Shown here: in pieces, positions 41,020 to 51,740 of the stretch | How the letters are laid out: each line of letters starts with the position of its first letter | Position numbering within the stretch: position 1 is the stretch's first letter | From: Lineus longissimus | Taxonomy: Eukaryota; Nemertea; Pilidiophora; Heteronemertea; Lineidae | Assembly (NCBI RefSeq): GCF_910592395.1 | Contig: NC_088321.1 | Span: 13,268,001 to 13,332,000, forward strand | Direction: 5' to 3' | Length of the DNA: 64,000 bases | Notes under the pieces: generated by a model | Seen by the model: only the letters and a program-made list of their open reading frames with translations | Told to the model about the DNA's origin: nothing | Database searches by the model: none | Program-made: the position numbers and the translations under genes

Positions 41020-43271
41020 ATTTGATATTAAGGGAGGATCCACTGCATATGCTTTCCTTAGTTACCGCTCCAGATAAACGAATCTACGCAGATGGAGGAC
41101 TTCACCAGATTCTTAAGAAGGTGGGAATCAGATTATGAGCAGTTTCACCACGTGGGAATAAGCCTATGCAAGATCAATATCAGTGTCAGGGGGTAGGGAT
41201 CAGATTATAAATGATGTCAGCATGCAAGAATCGGGAAATGATAGAATAAGCAGGGGGCGGGGATTTGATTATGAATGTTGTCAGCATTTGAGAATTAGAT
41301 TATGAATGGTGTCAGGGAGTGGGAATCAGATCAACACCTGCAACGATTATTAAAGGCTTACACTAAATGCTAATAATTTGAAATATGATTTTGAAAATTA
41401 CCCATTGCGTAAATACACACTAAATAAAAGTGTCAGTACTTGCTGTTGTCAAGACATCTATACAAATACTATAAATACCGGGGTAATAAATTCATATGCA
41501 TAATTACTACCATATGGCCTTGTGTATAACTGCATTTTCATTTTCCTTGACCACCAGTTAAAGAATGCATCAGACCTTTAAAAACCAGTCTCAGCTGGTT
41601 GAGATTATCCTTTGCCTCGTTCTATGCCATTAAACTTTTAAAGGGATACACCATTCGTGTTCAATATATTTACTGGTGGTTCAGGAAAATAGAAATACAA
41701 AATCGATGCGGTAGTGCAGTTATAATGCAGGCCAATAGTCAGGTGTCTGACATTGTTTGAAATTTCACAAGCGTTTACTGTAGATATTGAAGATAACTGC
41801 GGCTTTTCCCGTGTTCAGATATAGTATTCTCATTCATGCCAAACAGTTCAGTTGAGTTGAAGCTTTATAGGCTTGTGACTCTAGGTTACACAAAGGTTGA
41901 AGTTTTGAGAAATCTTTCGAGATGACTCAGTATAATAGTAATCGTTGTTGCAAATGTGACAACCGATATTGCACAATGGAGGCCTACAGTACTGGAGTGC
42001 CTTCTATTCTTTTACGTATTTTATCAGTGGTGGGCGTTTGTCAGTCGATGGGGGGCGGGAGGGGGGCATGACCGTGGGAGGATGTCTTATTTCAACGTGG
42101 TAAAGCCTCAGTCTTAGTGATAGTGCAGCAGGTAAACATGCCATGCATATGTGCAAAAGCAATCTTCTGATCGTGAGATACGCCTCCCGTTCCTCTAGTC
42201 AAAGGCCAATCAAAAACCAGGAATATTGTAATTTTTCAGGGACACCCGGTAGCCAAGTTTAACGATGTGCACCACACTTGTCTCTAGTTATTACGGCTGA
42301 TATAGCATATATATAGATAAACGATGGAATTACGAAGTTAGCAAAAGGATGAGTGATACACGGAGTAGCGTCTTTATTATCTCCTACGCTGATCTTTTAG
42401 TTTGATCGCTGCGAAATTGGCACATTTTATCAAAATTGGAAACAATAATAGGATTTCATGATATCGTAGTTGACTAATTGGTTCACAGATGGCACTTTGG
42501 GATTACCGTAAGGGTTTTGGAAAGTGATGAAGCGGTCGATCTGAGTTCATGACAGCCAAGACACTTTACTGTTTTTTCTTCGGGACACACTAGCTCACAT
42601 TTCAAGCAATAATCGCGCATTAATATCAAGTGATATTTTGACTCAGAGAAGGGCCTTTGGAGGGGTCAGGAGCAAGCCATTACAGCCTACTGAAGTGAAT
42701 TGCTGCCTCACAAGGTGTGCAAAGGAGCAAGCCACTGACTGCCTCACACTCACAGTGTGGTATTTGGAGGGGTCACTTTCAGGTGCAAGACATGCGGCCG
42801 CCATCTAGTGTGTCCTATGGGAAGGGTGGTTCCTTGTGGTCAGAAGAAAGCCACTGGCTGTCTTCTAGTGTGTCCTTTGGAGGTGGAAGGAGCAAACCGC
42901 TTGCTTAACGATTGTGGCTCATTGGGGGTCAAGAGAAAGTCACTCCTGGAGGAGTGGATCGACGGAGGAGCAAACCACTTGCTGGCTTCTGAAATGCCTT
43001 TCGAAGGGGTCAGGAGCTAGCCTCTTGTTGGGTGTCCTATATGAAGGAGCTAAGGAGCTAAACACCTGCTGTATTACAGAGTGTCCTTTGAGCGGGCAGG
43101 TTACAAATTGCCCTTCGGACGCGGTCAAGACAAGTGACTTGGTTGTCTTGTTAGTAGATATCAATACAAAATTCATTATATGGAAATCCTTCTCATTCCA
43201 GACTATTTACCGGTAAAAATTGTTTATGGAGAAGGCTGACAAGAAATGAATACAGCCATAGTTTAGTTCTT

Positions 43272-43282
43272 TTTATTTTATT
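43272..43282 (-). promoter_or_regulatory. Polyadenylation signal of C9
   Basis: Overlapping AATAAA pair (minus strand) as in C4 and C5, consistent with the C4-type 3' half of C9. Confidence 0.5.
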
Positions 43283-43465
43283 GTATACACTCAAGCTTTT
43301 ACACAATGTATTAATCTCACGGTCTGTTTCCATACATACACGAACATGCTAAAAACTCAATAAAAAAGAGGAAACCAAACTCTCCATACACATGAGACTA
43401 AGACTGGTCGCCTTCTTGAATCATCGATATTTAACAGGAGAATACAAAAGTTATATTCTCTTGAC

Positions 43466-45718
43466 CTAATCTGTATTTTCACACAGCATTTCTGCCCAGC
43501 GATCAAACACTGCAATGTATTCATCAATCTTGGACATATCGACCTGTGCACCACTGGAGTTTTCCTGCTCTACCCTAACATGCTCTGCTTGAGACATGTC
43601 ATCCCCCTGATCTATTGGAGATGTGGCACTTGTTCCACTTTTAATATTGGCGAACTCTACAGGAGAAATGTCACATGGTTCGCTTTTGATATCAACCTGC
43701 TCAATAGGAGACAAGTTATCTGGCTCACCTATCACCTTGGCCTGTTCGAAAGGACACATGTCACCTGGTTCACCTTTGACATTGGCCTGATCTGTAGGAT
43801 ATATGTCACATGGTCCAACTACCTGTATGATATATCCCTGCTCTTGAAGAGACAAGTCATATTGCTCACTTTTTACATTGACCTGGTCTGTAGGAGATGT
43901 GTCACATGGCTCACTTTTGACATTGGCCCCCTCTTTAGGAAATGCGTAAAACGGCTCACCTTTGACATCTGCCTGCTTAACAGGAGACATGTTACCTGAC
44001 ATTTCACACGGTCTCACTACCTCTATGATATAACCCTGCTCTTGAAGAGACGTGTCACACTGCTTACTTTTTACATTGACCTGATCTGTAGGAGATGTGT
44101 CACATGGCTCACTTTTGACATTGGCCCCCTCTTCAGGAAATGCGTCAAACGGCTCAACTTTGACACTCGCCTGCTTAGAAGGAGACATGTTCCATAACAT
44201 ATCACACGGTCTCACTACCTCTATGATATAACCCTGCTCTTGAAGAGACATGTCACACTGTTCAGTTTTAACATTGGTCTGTTCTATAGGAGTTGTGTTA
44301 CATGGCTCACTTTTGACATTGGACTGTTCTATAGGAGATGTGTTACATGGCAGGTTGAAGGCCCCACTGTTGACATTTCTCTCCTCTGTAACATGAACAG
44401 AACGTATGTCTAGTTCAGCCCTGGACTGCCCTGTAGCAGATGTGAGGGCTGGTTCAACACTTTCATCAGACTGGTCGGCAGCAAACATGTCAATGAGTTC
44501 ACTTTTAACATTTCCAAGCTGATTAGAATGATGATCAATCAAATCTCGTTTCACACCCAGCCGCAAAACTTGATAATCTTCACTTTTGGCTGTACCCAGA
44601 CCAACAGTTTCATTCCCATTGATAACAGTCATTTTTGCAGCAGCATCCTTGATATCCATGTCTGAACACCCGACTGCAGCAGGCAACTTTGATACCTCAC
44701 TCTCAGCCTCTCTGCTGATCAAACATTCATTCGTCGCAGAACATGCAGGGACTGGGTTTTGTCCATTTGGAGAATTATTGCTATTTGAAGGACCAGTCAA
44801 TACTACTGCATCTTCTCCCACATCAGTTTCCTCACAACGAGACCTTGAACAAGAACTTTTCATAGCTTTGCCACTTTTTGACTTTAACCGTTTATCCTTG
44901 CCGGGACTTGCATCAGACACCTTGCGAGTATTACGAGAGGTATCATTGTGGCTGCGTCTATGTTTTTGTAAGCCAGACTCACTCTTAAAGGTTTTATGAC
45001 AATATTTACAGTTGAAGCTGAGTTGGAATGGTTCGTCTCCTGCATGAATATGACTATGACCGACTAGAGCCTGCTTTGAGAAAAATGATTTCTCACATTG
45101 TACACATCTGAACGGTTTTTCTCCAGTGTGAATACGCTCATGAATCAATCGATGTCCAGTCTGTGAAAATGATTTCTCACAATACTTGCACTGGAATGGT
45201 TTTTCTCCAGTGTGAATCCGAATATGCATTTCAAGACTTTGCTTGGTTACAAATGATTTCTCACATTGCACACATCTGAATGGTTTTTTTCCAGTGTGAA
45301 TATGCTCATGAATCAATCGATGTCCAGTCTGTGAAAATGATTTCTCACAATACTTGCACTGGAATGGTTTTTCTCCAGTGTGAATACGTTCATGATTCAA
45401 AATATTCCTCTTATCTGAAAATGATTTCTCACAATACTTGCACTGGAATGGTTTTTCTCCAGTGTGAATACGTTCATGAGACAACTGATTCTTCTTACTT
45501 GAAAATGATTTCTCACAATACTTGCACTGGAATGGTTTTTCTCCAGTGTGAATACGTTCATGAGTCAACTGATTCCTCTTATGTGAAAATGATTTCTCAC
45601 AATATTGGCATTGGAATGGTTTTTCTCCTGTATGAATGCGAATATGTGTGACAAGACTTTGCTTCGTCGAAAATGATTTCTCACATTGTACACAAGTGAT
45701 GGATGATTTTGGCGCCAT
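43466..45718 (-). CDS. C9: 9-finger C2H2 zinc-finger protein, mosaic of C8-type fingers and C4-type tail
   Basis: This encodes 750 residues from MAPKSSITC. The nine fingers (7-254) and the middle domain (RCEETDVGED, SREAESEVSK) match C8 and C11. From PCNTTPIEQTNVKTEQ onward (about residue 470) the tail matches C4, including the rare DMLWNMSP and ASVKVEPFDAFPEEG. The tail has two 15-residue units, three modules, the PDNLSPIEQVD block and a class A end (SSGAQVDMSK). About nine psi-K-x-E sites are present. The 3' flank is also C4-like, so the whole 3' half was exchanged as a block. Confidence 0.92.
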   Translation of the reverse strand: MAPKSSITCVQCEKSFSTKQSLVTHIRIHTGEKPFQCQYCEKSFSHKRNQLTHERIHTGEKPFQCKYCEKSFSSKKNQLSHERIHTGEKPFQCKYCEKSFSDKRNILNHERIHTGEKPFQCKYCEKSFSQTGHRLIHEHIHTGKKPFRCVQCEKSFVTKQSLEMHIRIHTGEKPFQCKYCEKSFSQTGHRLIHERIHTGEKPFRCVQCEKSFFSKQALVGHSHIHAGDEPFQLSFNCKYCHKTFKSESGLQKHRRSHNDTSRNTRKVSDASPGKDKRLKSKSGKAMKSSCSRSRCEETDVGEDAVVLTGPSNSNNSPNGQNPVPACSATNECLISREAESEVSKLPAAVGCSDMDIKDAAAKMTVINGNETVGLGTAKSEDYQVLRLGVKRDLIDHHSNQLGNVKSELIDMFAADQSDESVEPALTSATGQSRAELDIRSVHVTEERNVNSGAFNLPCNTSPIEQSNVKSEPCNTTPIEQTNVKTEQCDMSLQEQGYIIEVVRPCDMLWNMSPSKQASVKVEPFDAFPEEGANVKSEPCDTSPTDQVNVKSKQCDTSLQEQGYIIEVVRPCEMSGNMSPVKQADVKGEPFYAFPKEGANVKSEPCDTSPTDQVNVKSEQYDLSLQEQGYIIQVVGPCDIYPTDQANVKGEPGDMCPFEQAKVIGEPDNLSPIEQVDIKSEPCDISPVEFANIKSGTSATSPIDQGDDMSQAEHVRVEQENSSGAQVDMSKIDEYIAVFDRWAEMLCENTD

Positions 45719-46008
45719 CCTAGTGCTCAAAGGTGCACAATAATTAGGCCAATACAAAGTCCTCTTCCTTGAACCATAACATAGATCTCGCACTCCGTCA
45801 ATCACCTTCTTTGCCCATTAAAAAAATATTGCGCTACTCGATCATCTGTCCAACCAACTGGGGTCGTCCATCAAGGTCACAGAGATTGTACAGTATATCT
45901 GCTAATTTCATGAGTTTCGCACGATTCGTTTTTATTGTGCTTTCAACAAATCGATTTTCCGCTCCTGTTTTGGTAGTAATTTATCATCAGTGACCTCTGC
46001 CACGAAAC
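45719..46008 (-). other. C9 5' leader with splice-acceptor-like boundary
   Basis: Acceptor at 46009-46010; matches the C8 leader closely, so the mosaic breakpoint of C9 lies only in its tail. Confidence 0.45.
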
Positions 46009-46270
46009 CTGCAAATAAAAAGGATGAGAGAAAGGTACAAAATTTGTTGAATTGTTTAATGAAAGCCAAAATACTTCCAACAGATTGCGTTTACATCTTT
46101 TTACAAGATAACCACGAACCAGGTTTCAAACCCTAATCATATGAATTTTGGATGAACGATACAATGGCAATCGGCAGCCATTTTGGATTTTGGATCGGGC
46201 ACGAAATCCACCATTTGGATTAATTTGATAAAATGATATTAGAATTAATGATATACACATATAAAGTAGA

Positions 46271-46428
46271 ACCTCTCTATGAAGGACACCCTCGGGATTG
46301 ATAAGTCCTGTACTTAATCATGTGACTAGTGAGGTGCCTGATTAGACACAGGTCTAGTTGAATGGTAACAACCAATTTGGGACCAAACCTAGTGTCCTTC
46401 ATACAGTGGTTGTCTCGAATAGAGAGGT
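46271..46428. mobile_element. MITE-like palindromic element in S9
   Basis: Long form; GTCTCGAATAGAGAGGT at the right, a variant shared with S12. Confidence 0.5.
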
Positions 46429-48681
46429 ATTTGATATTAAGGGAGGATCCACTGCATATGCTTTCCTTAGTTACCGCTCCAGATAAACGAATCTACGCAG
46501 ATGGAGGACTTCACCAGATTCTTAAGAAGGTGGGAATCAGATTATGAGCAGTTTCACCACGTGGGAATAAGCCTATGCAAGATCAATATCAGTGTCAGGG
46601 GGTAGGGATCAGATTATAAATGATGTCAGCATGCAAGAATCGGGAAATGATAGAATAAGCAGGGGCGGGGACTTGATTATGAATGTTGTCAGCATTTGAG
46701 AATTAGATTATGAATGGTGTCAGGGAGTGGGAATCAGATCAACACCTGCAACGATTATTAAAGGCTTACACTAAATGCTAATAATTTGAAATATGATTTT
46801 GAAAATTACCCATTGCGTAAATACACACTAAATAAAAGTGTCAGTACTTGCTGTTGTCAAGACATCTATACAAATACTATAAATACCGGGGTAGTAAATT
46901 CGTATGCATAATTACTACCATATGGCCTTGTGTATAACTGCATTTTCATTTTCCTTGACCACCAGTTAAAGAATGCATCAGACCTTTAAAAACCAGTCTC
47001 AGCTGGTTGAGATTATCCTTTGCCTCGTTCTATGCCATTAAACTTTTAAAGGGATACACCATTCGTGTTCAATATATTTACTGGTGGTACAGGAAAATAG
47101 AAATACAAAATCGATGCGGTAGTGCAGTTATAATGCAGGCCAATGGTCAGGTGTCAGACATTGTTTGAAATTTCACAAGCGTTTACTGTAGATATTGAAG
47201 ATAACTGCAGCTTTTCCCGTGTTCAGATATAGTATTCTCATTCATGCCAAACAGTTCAGTTGAGTTGAAGCTTTATAGGCTTGTGACTCTAGGTTACACA
47301 AAGGTTGAAGTTTTGAGAAATCTTTCGAGATGACTCAGTATAATAGTAATCGTTGTTGCAAATGTGACAACCGATATTGCACAATGGAGGCCTACAGTAC
47401 TGGAGTGCCTTCAATTCTTTTACGTATTTTATCAGTGGTGGGTGTTTGTCAGTCGATGGGGGACGGGGGGGGGGGCATGGCCGTGGGAGGATGTCTTATT
47501 TCAACGTGGTAAAGCCTCAGTCTTAGTGATAGTGCAGCAGGTAAACATGCCATGCATATGTGCAAAAGCAATCTTCTGATCGTGAGATACGCCTCCCGTT
47601 CCTCTCGTCAAAGGCCAATCAAAAACCAGGAATATTGTAATTTTTCAGGGACACCTGGTAGCCAAGTTTAACGATGTGCACCACACTTGTCTCTAGTTAT
47701 TACGGCTGATATAGCATATATATAGATAAACGATGGAATTACGAAGTTACCAAAAGGATGAGTGATACACGGAGTAGCGTCTTTATTATCTCCTACGCTG
47801 ATCTTTTAGTTTGATCGCTGCGAAATTGGCACATTTTATCAAAATTGGAAACAATAATAGGATTTTATCATATCGTAGTTGAGTAATTGGTTCACAGATG
47901 GCACTTTGGGATTACCGTAAGGGTTTTGGAAAGTGATGAAGCGGTCGATCTGAGTCTTGCCAGCCAAGACACTTTACTGTTTTTTCTTCGGGACACACTA
48001 GCTCACATTTCAAGCAATAATCGCGCATTAATATCAAGTGATATTTTGACTCAGAGAGGGGCCTTTGGAGAGGTCAGGAGCAAGCCATTACATCCTACTG
48101 AAGTGAATTGCTGCCTCACAAGGTGTGCAAAGGAGCAAGCCACTGACTGCCTCACACTCACAGTGTGGTATTGGAGGGGTCACTTTCAGGTGCAAGACAC
48201 TGCGGCCGCCATCTAGTGTGTCCTATGGGAAGGGTGGTTCCTTGTGGTCAAGAGAAAGCCACTGGCTGTTTTCTAGAGTGTTCTTTGGAGGTGGAAGGAG
48301 CAAACCGCTTGCTTAACGATTGTGGCTCATTGGGGGTCAAGAGAAAGTCACTCCTGGAGGAGTGGATCGACGGAGGAGCAAACCATTTGCTGCCGTCTGA
48401 AATGCCTTTCGAAGGGGTCAGGAGCTAGCCTCTTGTTGGGTGTCCTATATGAAGGAGCTAAGGAGCTAAACACTTGCTGTATTACAGAGTGTCCTTTGAG
48501 CGGGCAGGTTACAAATTGCCCTTCGGACACGGTCAAGACAAGTGACTTTGTCGTCTTGTTTGTAGATATCAATACAAAATTCCTTGTATGGAAATCCATC
48601 TCATTCCAGACAATTTACCGGTACAAATTGTTTATGGAGAAGGCTGACAAGAAATAAAAATACAGCCATAGTTTAGATATG

Positions 48682-48687
48682 TTTATT
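48682..48687 (-). promoter_or_regulatory. Polyadenylation signal of C10
   Basis: AATAAA in CGAAATAAACATATC, as in C3, about 190 bases past the stop. Confidence 0.5.
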
Positions 48688-48875
48688 TCGTTGTATTCAC
48701 TCAAGCTTTTACACAATGTATTAATCTCATGGTCTGTTTCCATACATACACGAACATGCTAAAAACCCAATAAAAAAGAGGAAACGAAACTCTCCATACA
48801 CATGAGTCTAAGACTGCTCGCCTTTTTGAATCATCGATATTTAACAGGAGAATACAACAGTTATATTCTCTTGAC

Positions 48876-51044
48876 CTAATCTGTATTTTCACACAACATT
48901 TCTGCCCAGCGATCAAACACTGCAATGTATTCATCAATCTTGGACATATCAATATCATGTGCACAACTGGAGTTTTCCTGCTCTACCCTAACATGCAATG
49001 CTTGAGACATGTCATCCCCCAGATCTATAGGAGATGTGGCAATTGGCTCACTTTTGACATTTGCCCCCTCTTTAGGAAATGCGTCAAATGGCTCACCATT
49101 AACATTTGACTGCTTAGAAGCAGACATGTTACCTAACATATCACACGGTCTCACCTCCTCTATGATATAACCCTGCTCTTGTAAAGACATGTCACACTGC
49201 TCACTTTTGACATTGGTCTGTTCTATAGGAGATGTGTCACCTGGCTCACTTTTGACATTGGACTGTTCTATAGAAGTTGTGTTACATGGCTCACTTTTGA
49301 CATTGGTCTGTTCTATAGGAGATGTGTTACATGGCTTACTTTTGACATTGGTCTGTTCTATAGGAGATGTGTTACATGGCGCACTTTTGACATTAGACTG
49401 TTCTTTAGGAGATGTGTTACATGGCAGGTTGAAGGCCCCACTGTTGACATTTCTCTCCTCTATAACATGAACAGCACATATGTCTAGTTCAGCCCTGGAC
49501 TGCCCTGTAGCAGACGTGTGAGCTGGTTCATCACTTCCATCAGACTGGTCCGCAGCAAACATGTCAATGAGTTCACTTTTAACGTTTCCAAGCTGATTAG
49601 AATGATGATCAATCAAATCTCGTTTCACACCCAGCCGCAAAACTTGATAATCTTCACTTTTGGCAGTACCCAGACCAACAGTTTCATTCCCAACGATAAC
49701 AGTCATTTTTGCAGCAGCATCCTTGATATCCATGTCCAAACACCCGACTGCAGCAGGCAACTTTGATACTTCACTCTCAGGCTCTCTGCTGATCAAACAT
49801 TCATTCGTCGCAGAACATGCAGGGACTTGGTTTTGTCCATTTGGAGAATTATTGCTATTTGAAGGACCAGTTAATACTACTGCATCTTCTCCCACATCAG
49901 TTTGCTCACAACGAGACCTTGAACGAGAACTTTTCATAGCTTTGCCACTTTTTGACTTTAACCGTTTATCCTTGCCGGGACTTGCATCAGACACCTTGCG
50001 AGTATTACGAGAAGTATCATTGTGGCTGCGCTTATGTTTTTGTAAGCCAGACTCACTCTTTAAGGGTTTATGACAATATTTACAGTTGAAGCTGAGTTGT
50101 AATGGTTTGTCTCCTGCATGAATATGACTATGACTGACAAGAGCCCGCTTTGAGAAAAATGATTTCTCACATTGTTTACATCTGAACGGTTTTTCTCCAG
50201 TGTGAATATGCTCATGAATGAATGGATGTATCTTCTGTAGAAATGATTTATAACAATATTTGCATTGGAATGGTTTTTCTCCTGTGTGGATACGCTCATG
50301 AGTCAATCGATGTCCCTTCTGTGAAAATGATTTCTCACAATATTTACATTGGAATGGTTTTTCTCCAGTGTGAATACGCTCATGAGTCACTAGATATCCT
50401 TTATGTGAAAACGATTTCTCACAATACTTGCACTGGAATGGTTTTTCTCCAGTGTGAATACGCTCATGAATGAATAGATATCCCTTCCGTGGAAATGATT
50501 TATAACAATATTTGCATTGGAATGGTTTTTCTCCTGTGTGGATACGCTCATGAGTCAATCGATGTCCCTTCTGTGAAAATGATTTCTCACAATATTTGCA
50601 CTGGAATGGTTTTTCTCCAGTGTGAATACGTCCATGAGCCAATAGATTTCCCTTCTGTGGAAATGATTTATCACAAAATTTGCACTGGAATGGTTTTTCT
50701 CCTGTGTGGATACGCTCATGAGTCAATCGATGTCCCTTCTGTGAAAATGATTTCTCACAATACTTGCACTGGAATGGTTTTTCTCCAGTGTGAATACGTT
50801 CATGAGTCAACTGATTCTTCTTACATGAAAATGATTTCTCACAATATTGGCATTGGAATGGTTTTTCTCCAGTGTGAATACGTTCATGAGTCAACTGATT
50901 CTTCTTACGTGAAAATGATTTCTCACAATATTGGCATTGGAATGGTTTTTCTCCTGTATGAATGCGAATATGTCTGACAAGACCTTGCTTCGTCGAAAAT
51001 GATTTCTCACATTGCACACAAGTGATGGATGATTTTGGCGCCAT
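48876..51044 (-). CDS. C10: 12-finger C2H2 zinc-finger protein, sister of C3
   Basis: This encodes 722 residues from MAPKSSITC. Twelve fingers span residues 7-338. Fingers 2, 3, 4, 6 and 9 have Gln or Arg at the core helix leucine, and finger 10 has Pro there (KIHPFIH, where C3 has KIHLFIH), which should disturb the helix. Finger 11 reads CKQC where others read CVQC. A basic segment lies at about 355-373. The tail has five 15-residue units (540-615), with VKSA and VKSK variants as in C3, then one YIIEEV module and the class C end (SSCAHDIDMSK). The leader is open for 54 codons as in C4. The gene looks like a C4-type N-terminal half joined to a C3-type tail. Confidence 0.92.
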   Translation of the reverse strand: MAPKSSITCVQCEKSFSTKQGLVRHIRIHTGEKPFQCQYCEKSFSRKKNQLTHERIHTGEKPFQCQYCEKSFSCKKNQLTHERIHTGEKPFQCKYCEKSFSQKGHRLTHERIHTGEKPFQCKFCDKSFPQKGNLLAHGRIHTGEKPFQCKYCEKSFSQKGHRLTHERIHTGEKPFQCKYCYKSFPRKGYLFIHERIHTGEKPFQCKYCEKSFSHKGYLVTHERIHTGEKPFQCKYCEKSFSQKGHRLTHERIHTGEKPFQCKYCYKSFLQKIHPFIHEHIHTGEKPFRCKQCEKSFFSKRALVSHSHIHAGDKPLQLSFNCKYCHKPLKSESGLQKHKRSHNDTSRNTRKVSDASPGKDKRLKSKSGKAMKSSRSRSRCEQTDVGEDAVVLTGPSNSNNSPNGQNQVPACSATNECLISREPESEVSKLPAAVGCLDMDIKDAAAKMTVIVGNETVGLGTAKSEDYQVLRLGVKRDLIDHHSNQLGNVKSELIDMFAADQSDGSDEPAHTSATGQSRAELDICAVHVIEERNVNSGAFNLPCNTSPKEQSNVKSAPCNTSPIEQTNVKSKPCNTSPIEQTNVKSEPCNTTSIEQSNVKSEPGDTSPIEQTNVKSEQCDMSLQEQGYIIEEVRPCDMLGNMSASKQSNVNGEPFDAFPKEGANVKSEPIATSPIDLGDDMSQALHVRVEQENSSCAHDIDMSKIDEYIAVFDRWAEMLCENTD
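49200..49424. repeat. Coding 45-bp minisatellite, 5 units (C10 tail)
   Basis: Same unit order as C3 with one internal unit missing; the first unit reads CNTSPKEQ. Confidence 0.92.
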
Positions 51045-51334
51045 CCTAGTGCTCAAAGGTGCACAATAATTAGGCCAATACAAAGTCCTCTTCTTTGAAC
51101 CATAACATAGATCTCGCACTCCGTCAATCACCTTCTTTGCCCAATAAAAAAATATTGCGCTACTCGACCATCTGTCCAACCAACTGGGGTCGTCCATCAA
51201 GGTCACAGAGATTGTACAGTATATCTGCTAATTTCATGTGTTTCGCACGATTCGTTTTTTTTGTGCTTTCAACAAATCGATTTTCCACTCCTGTTTTGGT
51301 AGTAATTTATCATCAGTGATCTCTGCCACGAAAC
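51045..51334 (-). other. C10 5' leader, open in frame with the CDS for 54 codons
   Basis: Acceptor at 51335-51336. Same TGG-for-TGA opening as C4 (AFFY... region reads SSSAIFFYWAKK). Alternative in-frame ATG at about 51195-51197. Confidence 0.4.
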
Positions 51335-51595
51335 CTGCAAATAAAAAGGATGAGAGAAAGGTACAAAATTTGTTGAATTGTTTAATGAAAGCCAAAATAC
51401 TTCTAACAGATTGCGTTTACCTCTTTTTACAAGATAACCACGAACCAGGTTTCAAACCCTAATCATATGAATTTTGGATGAATGCTACAATAGCAACCGG
51501 CATCATTTTGGGTTTTTGATCGGGCACGAAATCCACCATTTGGATTAATTTGATAAAATGATATTAGAATTAATGATATACATGTATAAAGTAGA

Positions 51596-51740
51596 ACCTC
51601 TCTATTAAGGACACCCTCGGGATCGATAAGTGCTGTACCTAATCATGTGACTAGAGAGGTGCCTGATTAGACACAGGTCTAATTGAATTTGGGACCAAAC
51701 CTAGTGTCCTTCATACAGTGGTTGTCCCGAATAGAGAGGT
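51596..51740. mobile_element. MITE-like palindromic element in S10
   Basis: Mixed form: the centre is short (AATTTGGGACC) but the right end is GTCCCGAATAGAGAGGT, as in the long form. Confidence 0.5.

Larger units (their letters stand above)
40601..43465. other. Spacer S8 between C8 and C9 (mosaic, long 3'-flank type)
   Basis: MITE-like element at 40862-41019, poly-G run interrupted by A at 42050-42066, long degenerate block at about 42650-43140. Flank class switches between about 42480 and 42600: GACTAATTGG and GAGTTCATGACAG are short-class, while TTTGGGATTACCG and CACACTAGCTCAC are long-class. No gene is supported. Confidence 0.8.
46009..48875. other. Spacer S9 between C9 and C10 (long 3'-flank type)
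   Basis: MITE-like element at 46271-46428, poly-G run at about 47464-47475, long degenerate block at about 48060-48555. Almost the same as S2 over most of its length, including GATTTTATCATATCG near 47863. It carries the TGGCAATCGGCAGCCATTTTGG variant near 46165, shared with S7. No gene is supported. Confidence 0.8.
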
